Shown: in pieces, positions 7,274 through 14,748 of the stretch | Layout of the letters: the number at the start of each line of letters is the position of its first letter | Numbering within the stretch: position 1 is the stretch's first letter | From: Actinomycetota bacterium | GTDB lineage: Bacteria > Actinomycetota > Actinomycetes > S36-B12 | Direction: 5' to 3' | Assembly (NCBI GenBank): GCA_947472655.1 | Contig: CANJCG010000015.1 | Coordinates: forward strand, 1-18,536 | Length of the DNA stretch: 18,536 bases | Translations under genes and position numbers: made by a program | Notes under the pieces: model-generated | Told to the model about the DNA's origin: nothing | What the model saw: only the letters and a program-made list of their open reading frames with translations | The model's database searches: none

Positions 7274-8368
7274 ATGGCGCACCCTTGGAGCAATGAACGA
7301 GTCATTGGCCTCGTGGGCCCCACGGGTTCGGGAAAGACCTTTCTCCTCAATGCCCTCCTTGGCACTGATCCTGAGGATCTTGAGCGTTTAGTAGACGAGG
7401 ATCGATCCGATGAACCAACGGTCGGCGTCGTCACGTGGCGGGACACCGATATCGCGCTGCTGGACAATCTGGATCAAGAAGCCCTGCTACACGCAGCTGA
7501 TGCCCTGATATTTGTGATTGCCTCATGCGATGGAGTGGATTCAGCTACGGCAGAACTCTGGCAACTCTGCGCTGACGAAGGGATCCCTCGATGTGTTGTC
7601 ATCACTAAACTCGATGATGAGCGGGCGGACATGGATGAAACTGTGGCTGTCTTACGTCGACTATTTTCAGATGGACCAGAACTCATCAGGCTGACCATGC
7701 CCGTTCTCGACGACGACGAGGAACTTGCCGGCTTCATAGATCTTGCAACCACACAGATCTGGAACTGGACCACTCCTGAACTCAGCATCATTGAGTCAGA
7801 CCCCGAGCACGTGGGATTAATTGCAGAATCTCGTGAAGATCTCATTTCTGATGTCGCAATGATCAGTGAGGATGACAAACTCACTAATTCGCTCATGCTG
7901 GGAATGCAACCATCCATTGATGCGCTGATGTCAGCTTTAGAAGAGGCGAGTATTAATGGTGACGCTCAGGTGATTGTTGGTCACGGACTTCGTGAAAATG
8001 ATGTGACTGTCGGCACTGAATTCATTCTCGATCTCATTGTTGACGCTCTGCCCGATCCGAGCCTTCGTCTGTGCCCAGTCGTATCGAGCCCAGACGGAAC
8101 TGCACAACTTCCGATAGATGCGGATCCAAACAGCCCGCTTATCGCTGAAGTGATTCACACTGATGCTGATGCACTCTCACTCGTACGCATCTACTCTGGA
8201 CAACTTGCTGAACAAGTGATGGCCGAAGGCAACTCGATCATTCACATCGATGAAGAAACTGCGATGACGTCAAACCTTGTCTGGATTGCCACCGACGTCC
8301 AACTCGCGAATTTTATGACGCTCTCGAATCCGAATTTCCCATTGATCATCCAAGATATCAACGTGTAA
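7274..8368 (+). CDS. Truncated, degenerate EF-G2-like GTPase
   Basis: Resembles the N-terminal half of the actinobacterial elongation factor G-like protein EF-G2, whose function is poorly known. In the 364-residue protein the P-loop GPTGSGKT (15-22) and the G4 motif TKLD (111-114) are intact. However, switch I is shortened and the G3 motif DTPG is replaced by LLDNLD (62-67). AADALIFVIASCDGVDSATAELW and CVVITKLDDERAD read like EF-G2. The second half (ISEDDKLTNSLMLG, then SPLIAEVIHTDADALSLVRIYSG) matches the late G domain and domain II. The protein then stops; domains III-V of a roughly 700-residue EF-G are missing. It is strongly acidic. Start chosen at ATG 7274 because GGAGG (7261-7265) lies 8 nt upstream; in-frame ATGs exist at 7214 and 7229. 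It divides the usual HIT-pgsA gene order. The frame is clean, so it is probably a functional shortened protein, not a fresh pseudogene. Confidence 0.75.
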   Translation: MAHPWSNERVIGLVGPTGSGKTFLLNALLGTDPEDLERLVDEDRSDEPTVGVVTWRDTDIALLDNLDQEALLHAADALIFVIASCDGVDSATAELWQLCADEGIPRCVVITKLDDERADMDETVAVLRRLFSDGPELIRLTMPVLDDDEELAGFIDLATTQIWNWTTPELSIIESDPEHVGLIAESREDLISDVAMISEDDKLTNSLMLGMQPSIDALMSALEEASINGDAQVIVGHGLRENDVTVGTEFILDLIVDALPDPSLRLCPVVSSPDGTAQLPIDADPNSPLIAEVIHTDADALSLVRIYSGQLAEQVMAEGNSIIHIDEETAMTSNLVWIATDVQLANFMTLSNPNFPLIIQDINV

Positions 8369-8872
8369 TTACCAAGCTTCGGCGAGTAACTCACGAGTTG
8401 ATTCGAGCAGTTGAGGCATCGTTTTTGTGCCACCAATGACTGGCATGAAATTCATGTCGCCTCCCCAGCGAGGAACCACATGTTGGTGCAGGTGGGCTGC
8501 AATGCCCGCACCAGCAATGCCCCCTTGGTTCATCCCGATGTTGAATCCATGAGCCCCCGCGACTTCACGCAAGACTCGCATCGCATTTTGGGTAAATGCG
8601 CCAAGTTCAGCGACTTCTTCAACAGTCATTTCTGTGTAGTCAGCGATATGCCGATAGGGGCAGACCATTAAATGGCCGGAGTTATATGGATAAAGATTGA
8701 GAAGCGCATAAACCTTCACGCCCCGTGCAATAACTAAGCCGTCGTCGTCCGACAAACCCGGCGCTCTGCAAAATGGGCAGTCATCGCCTTCATTCGCATG
8801 ACTTGGCTTGCCTTCACCCCTGATGTATTCCATTCGATGCGGAGTCCAAAGCCTGTCCCAAGGGGTGGTCAT
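8369..8872 (-). CDS. HIT-family nucleotide phosphorylase/hydrolase (Ap4A phosphorylase-like)
   Basis: Histidine triad protein; the actinobacterial gene next to thrS (Rv2613c in Mycobacterium tuberculosis) encodes an Ap4A phosphorylase that removes dinucleoside polyphosphates, by-products of aminoacyl-tRNA synthetases. The 167-residue protein has the triad HLHQHVVPRW (His127, His129, His131; His129 the expected nucleophile), preceded by GMNQGGIAGAGIAAH. Cys32 and Cys35 in DCPFC could bind zinc with downstream histidines. It starts 3 nt after the thrS stop, so the two are co-transcribed, which fits the functional link. Its stop codon directly abuts that of the convergent EF-G2-like gene (TAATTA, 8366-8371), with no terminator between. 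Confidence 0.93.
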   Translation of the reverse strand: MTTPWDRLWTPHRMEYIRGEGKPSHANEGDDCPFCRAPGLSDDDGLVIARGVKVYALLNLYPYNSGHLMVCPYRHIADYTEMTVEEVAELGAFTQNAMRVLREVAGAHGFNIGMNQGGIAGAGIAAHLHQHVVPRWGGDMNFMPVIGGTKTMPQLLESTRELLAEAW

Positions 8873-8875
8873 CGA

Positions 8876-10816
8876 CTAAACCTGAGCCCTAGATTCAACT
8901 GCGGCAACGATCTCTTCAACCGCAGCGTCAATGGAAACTCCATTGTTCTGAGTTCCATCCCGATAGCGAAATGAGACTCCTCCTGCCGCAACATCTTCAT
9001 CGCCCGCAATCAACATGAATGGGACTTTGCTGCGCTGAGCGTTGCGAATCTTCTTTTGCATTCGATCATCTGACGTATCTACTTCAACTCGAACTCCACG
9101 CGATCTGAGTTTCGCAGCTACACCTGCTAAATAGGTGTTGTGCTCGTCGGTGATGGGAATTCCTACTACCTGCACCGGCGCAAGCCATGGTGGAAATGCC
9201 CCGGCATAGTGCTCGAGCAAAACGGCGAAAAAACGTTCAATCGAACCAAAGAGCGCGCGATGAATCATGATCGGACGCTGGCGAGTGCCATCAGAGGCCT
9301 GATACTCCAGGTCGAAACGTTGCGGCAACTGGAAGTCAACCTGAATCGTTGACATCTGCCAGGTGCGACCTATCGCATCCTTGGCTTGCACCGAAACTTT
9401 CGGACCATAAAAAGCAGCGCCGCCCTCGTCTAATACGAGTTCTAGACCTTGCTTTTCGGCGGATACACGCAGTGTCTCGGTGGCTTCGACCCACTCTTCA
9501 TCGGTTCCGATGCTTTTTTCCGGATCCCGCGTTGAAAGTTCAAGATAAAAATCGGTGAGGCCATAATCGCGCAAGAGTTCAAGCACGAATGTCAAAAGCG
9601 AATCAAGTTCTGAACCCATTTGTTCTTTGGTGCAATAAATGTGCGCATCGTCCTGAGTGAACCCACGAGCACGGGTGAGCCCCTGTACTACGCCGGACTT
9701 CTCGTATCGATAAACAGTCCCGAATTCAAATAGCCGTAGTGGCAATTCTCGATAGGAACGTCCGCGGGAACTGAATATCAAGTTATGCATTGGACAATTC
9801 ATCGGCTTGAGGTAGTAATCTACGCCTTGTTTGCGCACCTGGCCTTCAGCGTCGTATTCGGTATCTAGCTGCATCGGTGGATACATGCCCTCGGAGTACC
9901 AGTCCAAGTGACCAGACTTCTCAAACAGTGCGCCCTTTGTAATGTGCGGAGTTGTCACAAATTCGTAACCACCCTCTTCATGGCGCTTGCGGGAATAATC
10001 TTCCATCACCCGGCGCACAACCCCACCCTTTGGATGAAAGACCGCTAGGCCTGATCCAATCTCTTCAGGGAAGGAAAATAAATCGAGTTCAGCACCCAGT
10101 CGGCGGTGATCTCGTCTCTCTGCTTCTTCAAGAAAAGTCAGGTACGCCTTGAGCTCATCTTTTGAAGGCCAAGCGGTGCCATAAATGCGCTGGAGCTGCT
10201 CATTTTTTTGGTCACCTAACCAGTAAGCAGCCGCGGTACGCATCAGTTTTACTGCATTTGTGGGGATGTATCTGGTGTCCGGCACGTGCGGACCACGGCA
10301 CAGGTCGCCCCAGCAACGTTCCCCTGTTTTTAAATTAACGTTGTCATAAATCGTGAGTTCTTTGCCACCGACTTCCATGACATCTGCGCCACCTTCACTA
10401 CCAATGAGCCGCAACTTATAGGGCTCCGAAGCCAGCTCTTCAATTGCTTGCGCATCGGTGACAACTCTGCGCTCAAAGCGCTGGCCACTTTTTAGAATAT
10501 GGGTCATTCGTTTTTCTAATTCAACAAGATCTTCAGGAGTGAACGGAGTTTCCACATCAAAGTCGTAATAAAACCCGTCTTTAACGGGAGGCCCAATGCC
10601 CAACTTGGCTTCGGGGAAAAGATCTTGGACGGCCTGGGCGAGCACATGCGCTGCCGAGTGGCGAAGTACGGCCAAGCCGTCAGGGGAATCAGCTAATACT
10701 GCTTCGACAATGTCTGTGTCCGAAACTTCTGTAGCTAAGTCGCGGAGCTCACCATTGATACGAGCGACGACCACCGAGCGGTCACCGCCAACCAGATCGA
10801 AAGCGGTTGTGCTCAT
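8876..10816 (-). CDS. thrS: Threonyl-tRNA synthetase
   Basis: Charges tRNA-Thr. The 646-residue protein has a TGS-like N-terminal part, the second additional (editing) domain with HSAAHVLAQ and KDGFYYDFD, and the class II catalytic core. The core shows motif 2 around FEFGTVYRYEKSGVVQGLTRARGFTQDDAH and motif 3 around MIHRALFGSIERF. The zinc ligands are recognisable as Cys in MNCPMH, His in DDAHIY and His in MIHRAL. A C-terminal anticodon-binding domain follows (LAPVQVVGIPITDEH onward). The frame is open to 10924 through the tRNA-Val gene, but ATG 10816 has a strong AAAGGAGA site 6 nt upstream. The tRNA-Val ends 50 nt upstream, so read-through transcription from the tRNA is possible. The HIT gene follows after 3 nt. 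Confidence 0.98.
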   Translation of the reverse strand: MSTTAFDLVGGDRSVVVARINGELRDLATEVSDTDIVEAVLADSPDGLAVLRHSAAHVLAQAVQDLFPEAKLGIGPPVKDGFYYDFDVETPFTPEDLVELEKRMTHILKSGQRFERRVVTDAQAIEELASEPYKLRLIGSEGGADVMEVGGKELTIYDNVNLKTGERCWGDLCRGPHVPDTRYIPTNAVKLMRTAAAYWLGDQKNEQLQRIYGTAWPSKDELKAYLTFLEEAERRDHRRLGAELDLFSFPEEIGSGLAVFHPKGGVVRRVMEDYSRKRHEEGGYEFVTTPHITKGALFEKSGHLDWYSEGMYPPMQLDTEYDAEGQVRKQGVDYYLKPMNCPMHNLIFSSRGRSYRELPLRLFEFGTVYRYEKSGVVQGLTRARGFTQDDAHIYCTKEQMGSELDSLLTFVLELLRDYGLTDFYLELSTRDPEKSIGTDEEWVEATETLRVSAEKQGLELVLDEGGAAFYGPKVSVQAKDAIGRTWQMSTIQVDFQLPQRFDLEYQASDGTRQRPIMIHRALFGSIERFFAVLLEHYAGAFPPWLAPVQVVGIPITDEHNTYLAGVAAKLRSRGVRVEVDTSDDRMQKKIRNAQRSKVPFMLIAGDEDVAAGGVSFRYRDGTQNNGVSIDAAVEEIVAAVESRAQV

Positions 10817-10866
10817 CTGCGTCTCCTTTGTTTTATCGCTACGCCATACCAAAGCGCAACGATTTG

Positions 10867-10938
<72 letters not shown>

Positions 10939-11038
10939 TGAAGTAGGAAGACCCTACCCCGGCAGGACCATCCGCATTTATTGGGACATAAACGCCTGTC
11001 CAGATACAACATATTGCTAGGTCAACGCTTTAGTCTTG

Positions 11039-11055
11039 AGTGAATATCATTCACT
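11039..11055. promoter_or_regulatory. Perfect palindrome directly before the RBS of the secreted-protein gene
   Basis: AGTGAAT-ATC-ATTCACT is a perfect 7-bp inverted repeat with a 3-nt spacer, and it ends at the base before the AAGGAG ribosome binding site (11056-11061). It could be a repressor operator, or a small mRNA hairpin whose 3' arm abuts the Shine-Dalgarno. I do not recognise the regulator. Confidence 0.5.
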
Positions 11056-11066
11056 AAGGAGAAAAT

Positions 11067-12560
11067 ATGACGAAACCTCGCAATCGGCGAGGCCTGGGTA
11101 TGGGTTTGGCTGCCGTATCTGCCGTATCTGCCCTCATTCTAGGCACTCTTGTTTTGGCAGCAGCCCCTGCGCAAGCTATCGGTGGCTGTTCTATTACAAA
11201 CAACGGCGCCGCTAGCTCAGCTGGAACTGTTGGCGTTCCTCAGATGCTTGATACCGATGCTTGCGTTGGGCCGCTGTACGCCAACTACCAAGGTGGTGGC
11301 TCTGACCAAATCAACCTCACGAACACCGGCGTTCTCGGTCAAGCAGTGTGGTTTCCCTCGCGTACCGGAAATGCAACCGTGACGGACAACAATGGCGCGG
11401 GCTCATACACGTCAAGCGTTGCGAAGACTTCAACACAGTCCACAGTGGATGCGCCAAATACTGCCCAAGTTGGAGTCGCCGTTACGGTAACGGTGACAGT
11501 GCAGTCAACAAGCCCAGGTCATTATCAGCCAACTGGTTCTGTCACAGTCGTTGACGCCAATGGTGCAACCATCACAACGATGGGCTTAACTCCTCGCGGC
11601 ACAGGTACTTCCTACGCCTATTGGCGCTGGACCGCACCTGCGGTTGGCAATTTCGTATTCAAGGCCATCTATAGCGGTGACTCGTATGCAACCACTTCGA
11701 CTTCAGCACAGGATCTGTTGATCGCAACTCCAAGCGGCGGCACGATTTCGCTCAATGCACCGAGCACTGCCACTGCTGGCAATACCCTGACGCTACATGC
11801 GTCGGTGTATCCGTACGGCGTTCAAGGTTCGGTTGGATTCACCCTTAACGGTGCTCCGATCAGTGCCTCTGTTCCGTTAGTCAATGGTCTTGCTACCTAC
11901 AACTGGACCCCTACTCAGGTTGGTAACTTCACTCTTGGCGCCAACTACACCACCAACCAAGGCGGTAGCGGCTCGACTTCACAGCCGATAAGCATTGCTT
12001 CCGGCCCAACTCAAGTTGACTTCATCACCTTGACTCAAGTCGGTGTTGCTGCTTGGCAACCAAATAACACCTACACCCTTGGTGGCGGCACTTATCAATT
12101 CACGGCCACTGCACTTTCAGGAGCTCAGGTTCGAGTTGCCGAAACAGGTCCTTGCTCATGGAGTGGCTACACCTTGACAGTTCCAACAGGCGGTGCGTGC
12201 AATCTGATCGCTGCAACAAGTGGCGGCAACGGTTATGCGCCAACCTCACAGAGCTACACCGTGAAAGCGGGGCTAGGTCAACAGACCGCTGCACTGGCTG
12301 CACCCCTTTCTGGCAAGGTGAACTACAAGAAAATTATCAAGTTGGAACGTCCTGATCAAGGAACAACCAACGCGAATCAAAATGTGTTGTGGTCCGTTGC
12401 AAAGAAGAGTAAGAGTGTTTGTGCGCTTGTCTTCCCACCCGACGGATCCGTGAACCTTAAGTTCAAGGCACGCGGATACTGCAGCGTTACAGCAACAGCA
12501 CCAGGTATTGACGGTCAATGGGCTCCGTTCGTGCTTCAGCGCACCTATCAAGGCGCGTAG
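11067..12560 (+). CDS. Secreted protein with bacterial Ig-like domains
   Basis: Exported protein of unknown role, 497 residues. A Sec signal peptide is clear: a basic start (KPRNRR), a hydrophobic core up to residue 34 and an AQA cleavage site after Ala37. Two Ig-like modules of the Big_3/Big_5 kind can be seen. The first is about residues 120-220, with STVDAPNTAQVGVAVTVTVTV, TGSVTVVD and FKAIYSGDSYATTSTS. The second is about 225-310, with GTISLNAPSTATAGNTLTL and VGNFTLGANYTTNQGGSGSTS. The C-terminal part has a lysine-rich VNYKKIIKLERP block and a further beta-rich module with Cys pairs. All Cys lie outside the cell, so disulfides are likely. No LPXTG anchor or C-terminal membrane span is visible. 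It has a strong RBS, its own palindrome upstream and a terminator downstream, so it is a single-gene unit. An adhesion or surface-binding role is inference. Confidence 0.85.
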   Translation: MTKPRNRRGLGMGLAAVSAVSALILGTLVLAAAPAQAIGGCSITNNGAASSAGTVGVPQMLDTDACVGPLYANYQGGGSDQINLTNTGVLGQAVWFPSRTGNATVTDNNGAGSYTSSVAKTSTQSTVDAPNTAQVGVAVTVTVTVQSTSPGHYQPTGSVTVVDANGATITTMGLTPRGTGTSYAYWRWTAPAVGNFVFKAIYSGDSYATTSTSAQDLLIATPSGGTISLNAPSTATAGNTLTLHASVYPYGVQGSVGFTLNGAPISASVPLVNGLATYNWTPTQVGNFTLGANYTTNQGGSGSTSQPISIASGPTQVDFITLTQVGVAAWQPNNTYTLGGGTYQFTATALSGAQVRVAETGPCSWSGYTLTVPTGGACNLIAATSGGNGYAPTSQSYTVKAGLGQQTAALAAPLSGKVNYKKIIKLERPDQGTTNANQNVLWSVAKKSKSVCALVFPPDGSVNLKFKARGYCSVTATAPGIDGQWAPFVLQRTYQGA

Positions 12561-12574
12561 TACTCAACGAGCAC

Positions 12575-12614
12575 ATATGAGTAAGGCCCCGCATAAGCGG
12601 GGCCTTACTCATAT
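12575..12614. terminator. Bidirectional hairpin terminator between convergent genes
   Basis: An 18-bp perfect stem (12575-12592 with 12597-12614; GC-rich core GGCCCCGC/GCGGGGCC) closes a 4-nt ATAA loop. It lies 14 nt after the stop of the secreted-protein gene and 4 nt beyond the stop of the convergent pabC gene, so it can serve both. There is no T-run on either side, which is common in actinobacterial terminators. Confidence 0.85.
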
Positions 12615-12618
12615 CCAG

Positions 12619-13431
12619 CTAAGGATTTATCTCTCGAGCTGCGAGTGTTTGAAATTGTTGACGCAAATCACTTGTCACGCTGCCAACTTCTAGGAAGCGC
12701 TGATCAAGGCGAACCACAGGATGGATGCCCCTCGTAGAAGACGTCAGGAAGATTTCTTCTGCCACTTCTAGAACACTCATCCGTAACTCTGCTTCCTTTA
12801 TCTTGAACCACTCAATCATTAATTCACGGGTCACTCCTGGAAGGCACCCCGAAGCAAGCGTGGGGGTGAGAACTTCGCCATCGAGAACCACGAAAATATT
12901 GGATGCCGATCCCTCGCACAGATTTCCCAGGCCGTTCGCGAAGATCGCCTCAGTCGCTCCCGCCTCACGAGCAACTGCCATAGCCAAAATATTTTCTGCA
13001 TACGACGTTGTTTTAGCCCCAGCTATCGCGGAGCGTTCATTTCTGATCCAAGGCACGGTGATCGCTGTTGTGCTATCTGGCCAGGGAGTCTGTGCAACAC
13101 ACGTCAGAATCAATGTTGGTAAATGCTCTGGCATCCCAGCGGTATATGTGATTCGTAGCCGACCAAGGTCACCAATCGCATTGAGGTTCGCAGAAATTAC
13201 GCTGTGCGCAGCGTCTCGCACCACTGCAAGATTGGGCTCCGGCAGCTGCAAAATATAGGCAGAGCGAACGAGACGGTCTAGATGGCGTTCTAGTGCAAAA
13301 GCTTGACCTGTCCTCACTGTCAGAGTTTCAAAAACTCCTTGACCGACGGTGAAACCTCGATCTGCCGGATTAATCGGGTTCAGTTCACTGCCAATCAGTG
13401 ACCCGCCGTCCCGGTTACCAAACCAAATCAT
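12619..13431 (-). CDS. pabC: Aminodeoxychorismate lyase PabC (class IV aminotransferase fold)
   Basis: PLP enzyme of fold type IV. Next to pabB the likely reaction is splitting 4-amino-4-deoxychorismate into p-aminobenzoate and pyruvate for folate synthesis. The 270-residue protein has the PLP lysine Lys140 in AKTTSYAEN, the cofactor-phosphate motif EGSASNIFVV (173-182), and the C-terminal LPGVTRELMIEW and FLTSSTRGIHPV blocks. The family also includes branched-chain and D-amino acid aminotransferases, and sequence alone does not exclude these; the 4-nt ATGA overlap with pabB (13428-13431) decides the call. The frame opens at 13458, but ATG 13431 gives the family-like start MIWFGNRDG. It ends at the shared terminator. 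Confidence 0.87.
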   Translation of the reverse strand: MIWFGNRDGGSLIGSELNPINPADRGFTVGQGVFETLTVRTGQAFALERHLDRLVRSAYILQLPEPNLAVVRDAAHSVISANLNAIGDLGRLRITYTAGMPEHLPTLILTCVAQTPWPDSTTAITVPWIRNERSAIAGAKTTSYAENILAMAVAREAGATEAIFANGLGNLCEGSASNIFVVLDGEVLTPTLASGCLPGVTRELMIEWFKIKEAELRMSVLEVAEEIFLTSSTRGIHPVVRLDQRFLEVGSVTSDLRQQFQTLAAREINP

Positions 13432-14477
13432 GGAGCTTTCCCCTTTGATTCGGGCCAATGGCCGGAAGCAACCGAAACGAGATGTTTCGCCTTCAATTCA
13501 GTTTCCTTCCATTCTTTTTCAGAATCCGAAGCCCAGGTAATACCAGCACCTGTACCAAAGCACAGATCATCCCCTTCGAGCCAGAATGTACGAATAGAAA
13601 CAGCCAGTGAAGCTTGATCATTATCAACGTCGACCCAGCCAATCGCACCGCAGTAATAAGTACGACTTGCATTTTCGAGTTCATTGATCAGGGTAAGTGC
13701 ACTGGATTTTGGTGCACCGGTGACAGATCCTGGGGGGAACGTTGCATCGAAGATTTCAGCCCAGGTTGTTCCGCGAACGAGTTGACTCTTCACACGCGAC
13801 ACTAAGTGAACCAATCCCGGGTGTTGCTCCTCGCGGAGAAGTCCAGCAACTTCAACTGTTCCAGTAGCGGAAACCCGGGCAAGATCATTACGCACCAGAT
13901 CAACAATCATGATGTTTTCAGCGCGATCCTTGTCGGTGAGATCCGCACTCGTTCGACCCGTTCCTTTGATCGGACCCGATGCAATTTCGGATCCATTGCG
14001 CGATAAGTACAGTTCCGGACTTGCGCAAGCAATGGCAAGATTCAATTCAGGTACGCGAACCATCGCCGAATACGGCGCTGGGTTGTGCTGCATCAATAGC
14101 GAATGCAGCCCGGCGATGTCTTGATTTTGCACCTTAAGTGGAGTTCTCAAAACCCGACAAATATTGGCTTGATACACGACTCCTGCGGCAATTGCTTGTC
14201 TCGTGGATTCCACCGCCGTGCAGTACTGCAATTCATTTAGTGACGTCGACCATGTTTGAGCCGAAGGTCCACTCCAACCACCAATCGCGCCGGCTGGCGG
14301 CTCATTTGCCCAGGTTGAAAAACGCAAGAAACTGGGTGCCCCCGAATACGGAAGCACCACAAGCCATCGCCCACTTGTTTCCAGCACGCTTGGGTCCGTT
14401 GAACTCTCAATAAGTCCACTCGCCCAGAGTCCTCCCGCATAGGCGAGCGGTATCATTGCGTGCAGTTCCACTGACAC
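13428..14477 (-). CDS. pabB: Aminodeoxychorismate synthase component I (PabB), compact form
   Basis: Converts chorismate plus ammonia to 4-amino-4-deoxychorismate. The chorismate-binding domain fills most of the protein: VESTRQAIAAGVVYQANICR, ACASPELYL, GPIKGTGRT with the catalytic Lys at residue 171, DRAENIMIVDLVRNDLARV, PPGSVTGAPK and GAIGWVDVD. The PIKGT lysine is the mark of aminodeoxychorismate synthase as against anthranilate synthase (PIAGT). At 349 residues it is shorter than usual PabB (about 450), the N-terminal tryptophan-binding-like domain being reduced. The frame extends to 14642 across the divergent tRNA-Gly gene. I start at GTG 14477 because GGAGG (14491-14487) is 9 nt upstream; ATG 14456 is an alternative. 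No amidotransferase (PabA) gene is adjacent; it must be elsewhere or shared with TrpG. Confidence 0.9.
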   Translation of the reverse strand: MSVELHAMIPLAYAGGLWASGLIESSTDPSVLETSGRWLVVLPYSGAPSFLRFSTWANEPPAGAIGGWSGPSAQTWSTSLNELQYCTAVESTRQAIAAGVVYQANICRVLRTPLKVQNQDIAGLHSLLMQHNPAPYSAMVRVPELNLAIACASPELYLSRNGSEIASGPIKGTGRTSADLTDKDRAENIMIVDLVRNDLARVSATGTVEVAGLLREEQHPGLVHLVSRVKSQLVRGTTWAEIFDATFPPGSVTGAPKSSALTLINELENASRTYYCGAIGWVDVDNDQASLAVSIRTFWLEGDDLCFGTGAGITWASDSEKEWKETELKAKHLVSVASGHWPESKGKAP

Positions 14478-14503
14478 ATTGTGTCGCCTCCGGGTTACCC
14501 AGA

Positions 14504-14533
14504 TTCGCGCGCTGGTATCGATTCGGATAGTGT
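14504..14533 (+). promoter_or_regulatory. Promoter of the tRNA-Gly/tRNA-Cys unit
   Basis: TTCGCG (14504-14509), an 18-nt spacer and TAGTGT (14528-14533) lie 22 nt before the tRNA-Gly 5' end. The same architecture with nearly the same hexamers occurs before tRNA-Val(GAC) at 15124-15153. This repetition is the main support. Confidence 0.6.
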
Positions 14534-14555
14534 TATGACCGACCTTAAAGGTCAA

Positions 14556-14628
14556 GCGGACGTAGCGCAGCTGGTAGCGCACAACCTTGCCAAGGTTGGG
14601 GTCGCGAGTTCGAATCTCGTCGTCCGCT
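14556..14628 (+). tRNA. tRNA-Gly (anticodon GCC)
   Basis: Complete cloverleaf of 73 nt. The acceptor stem is GCGGACG/CGTCCGC and the D arm GCGC...GCGC. The anticodon stem is CAACC/GGTTG around loop TTGCCAA (anticodon GCC), and the T arm CGAG-TTCGAAT-CTCG. CCA is not encoded. It is followed after 43 nt by tRNA-Cys on the same strand. Confidence 0.97.
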
Positions 14629-14671
14629 CGTAAGTGCCTCAAGGCACGATTTCTGCCGGAGGCATTGGCAG

Positions 14672-14742
14672 GGTGGGTTGGCCGAGAGGCGAGGCAAGGG
14701 ACTGCAAATCCCTCTACACCGGTTCAAATCCGGTACCCACCT
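14672..14742 (+). tRNA. tRNA-Cys (anticodon GCA)
   Basis: Complete 71-nt cloverleaf. The acceptor stem is GGTGGGT/ACCCACC, the D arm GCC...GGC and the anticodon stem AGGGA/TCCCT with loop CTGCAAA (anticodon GCA). The T arm is ACCGG-TTCAAAT-CCGGT. CCA is not encoded. Six bases later the convergent zinc-ribbon gene ends, with no terminator hairpin between. Confidence 0.97.
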
Positions 14743-14748
14743 CGAATT

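Noticed and set aside
7474..7917. Serine-rich 147-codon open frame antisense to the EF-G2-like gene
   Set aside because: The low-complexity Ser/Met-rich product is what antisense of an acidic, Asp/Glu-rich coding sequence gives; no start signals.
11108..11131. Tandem 9-nt repeat TGCCGTATC in the signal-peptide region
   Set aside because: Only two copies, encoding a simple Ala-Val-Ser repeat in a hydrophobic core; not a meaningful repeat array.
14478..14642. N-terminal extension of PabB across the tRNA-Gly gene
   Set aside because: The added residues come from the antisense of a tRNA; GTG 14477 has a well-spaced GGAGG.
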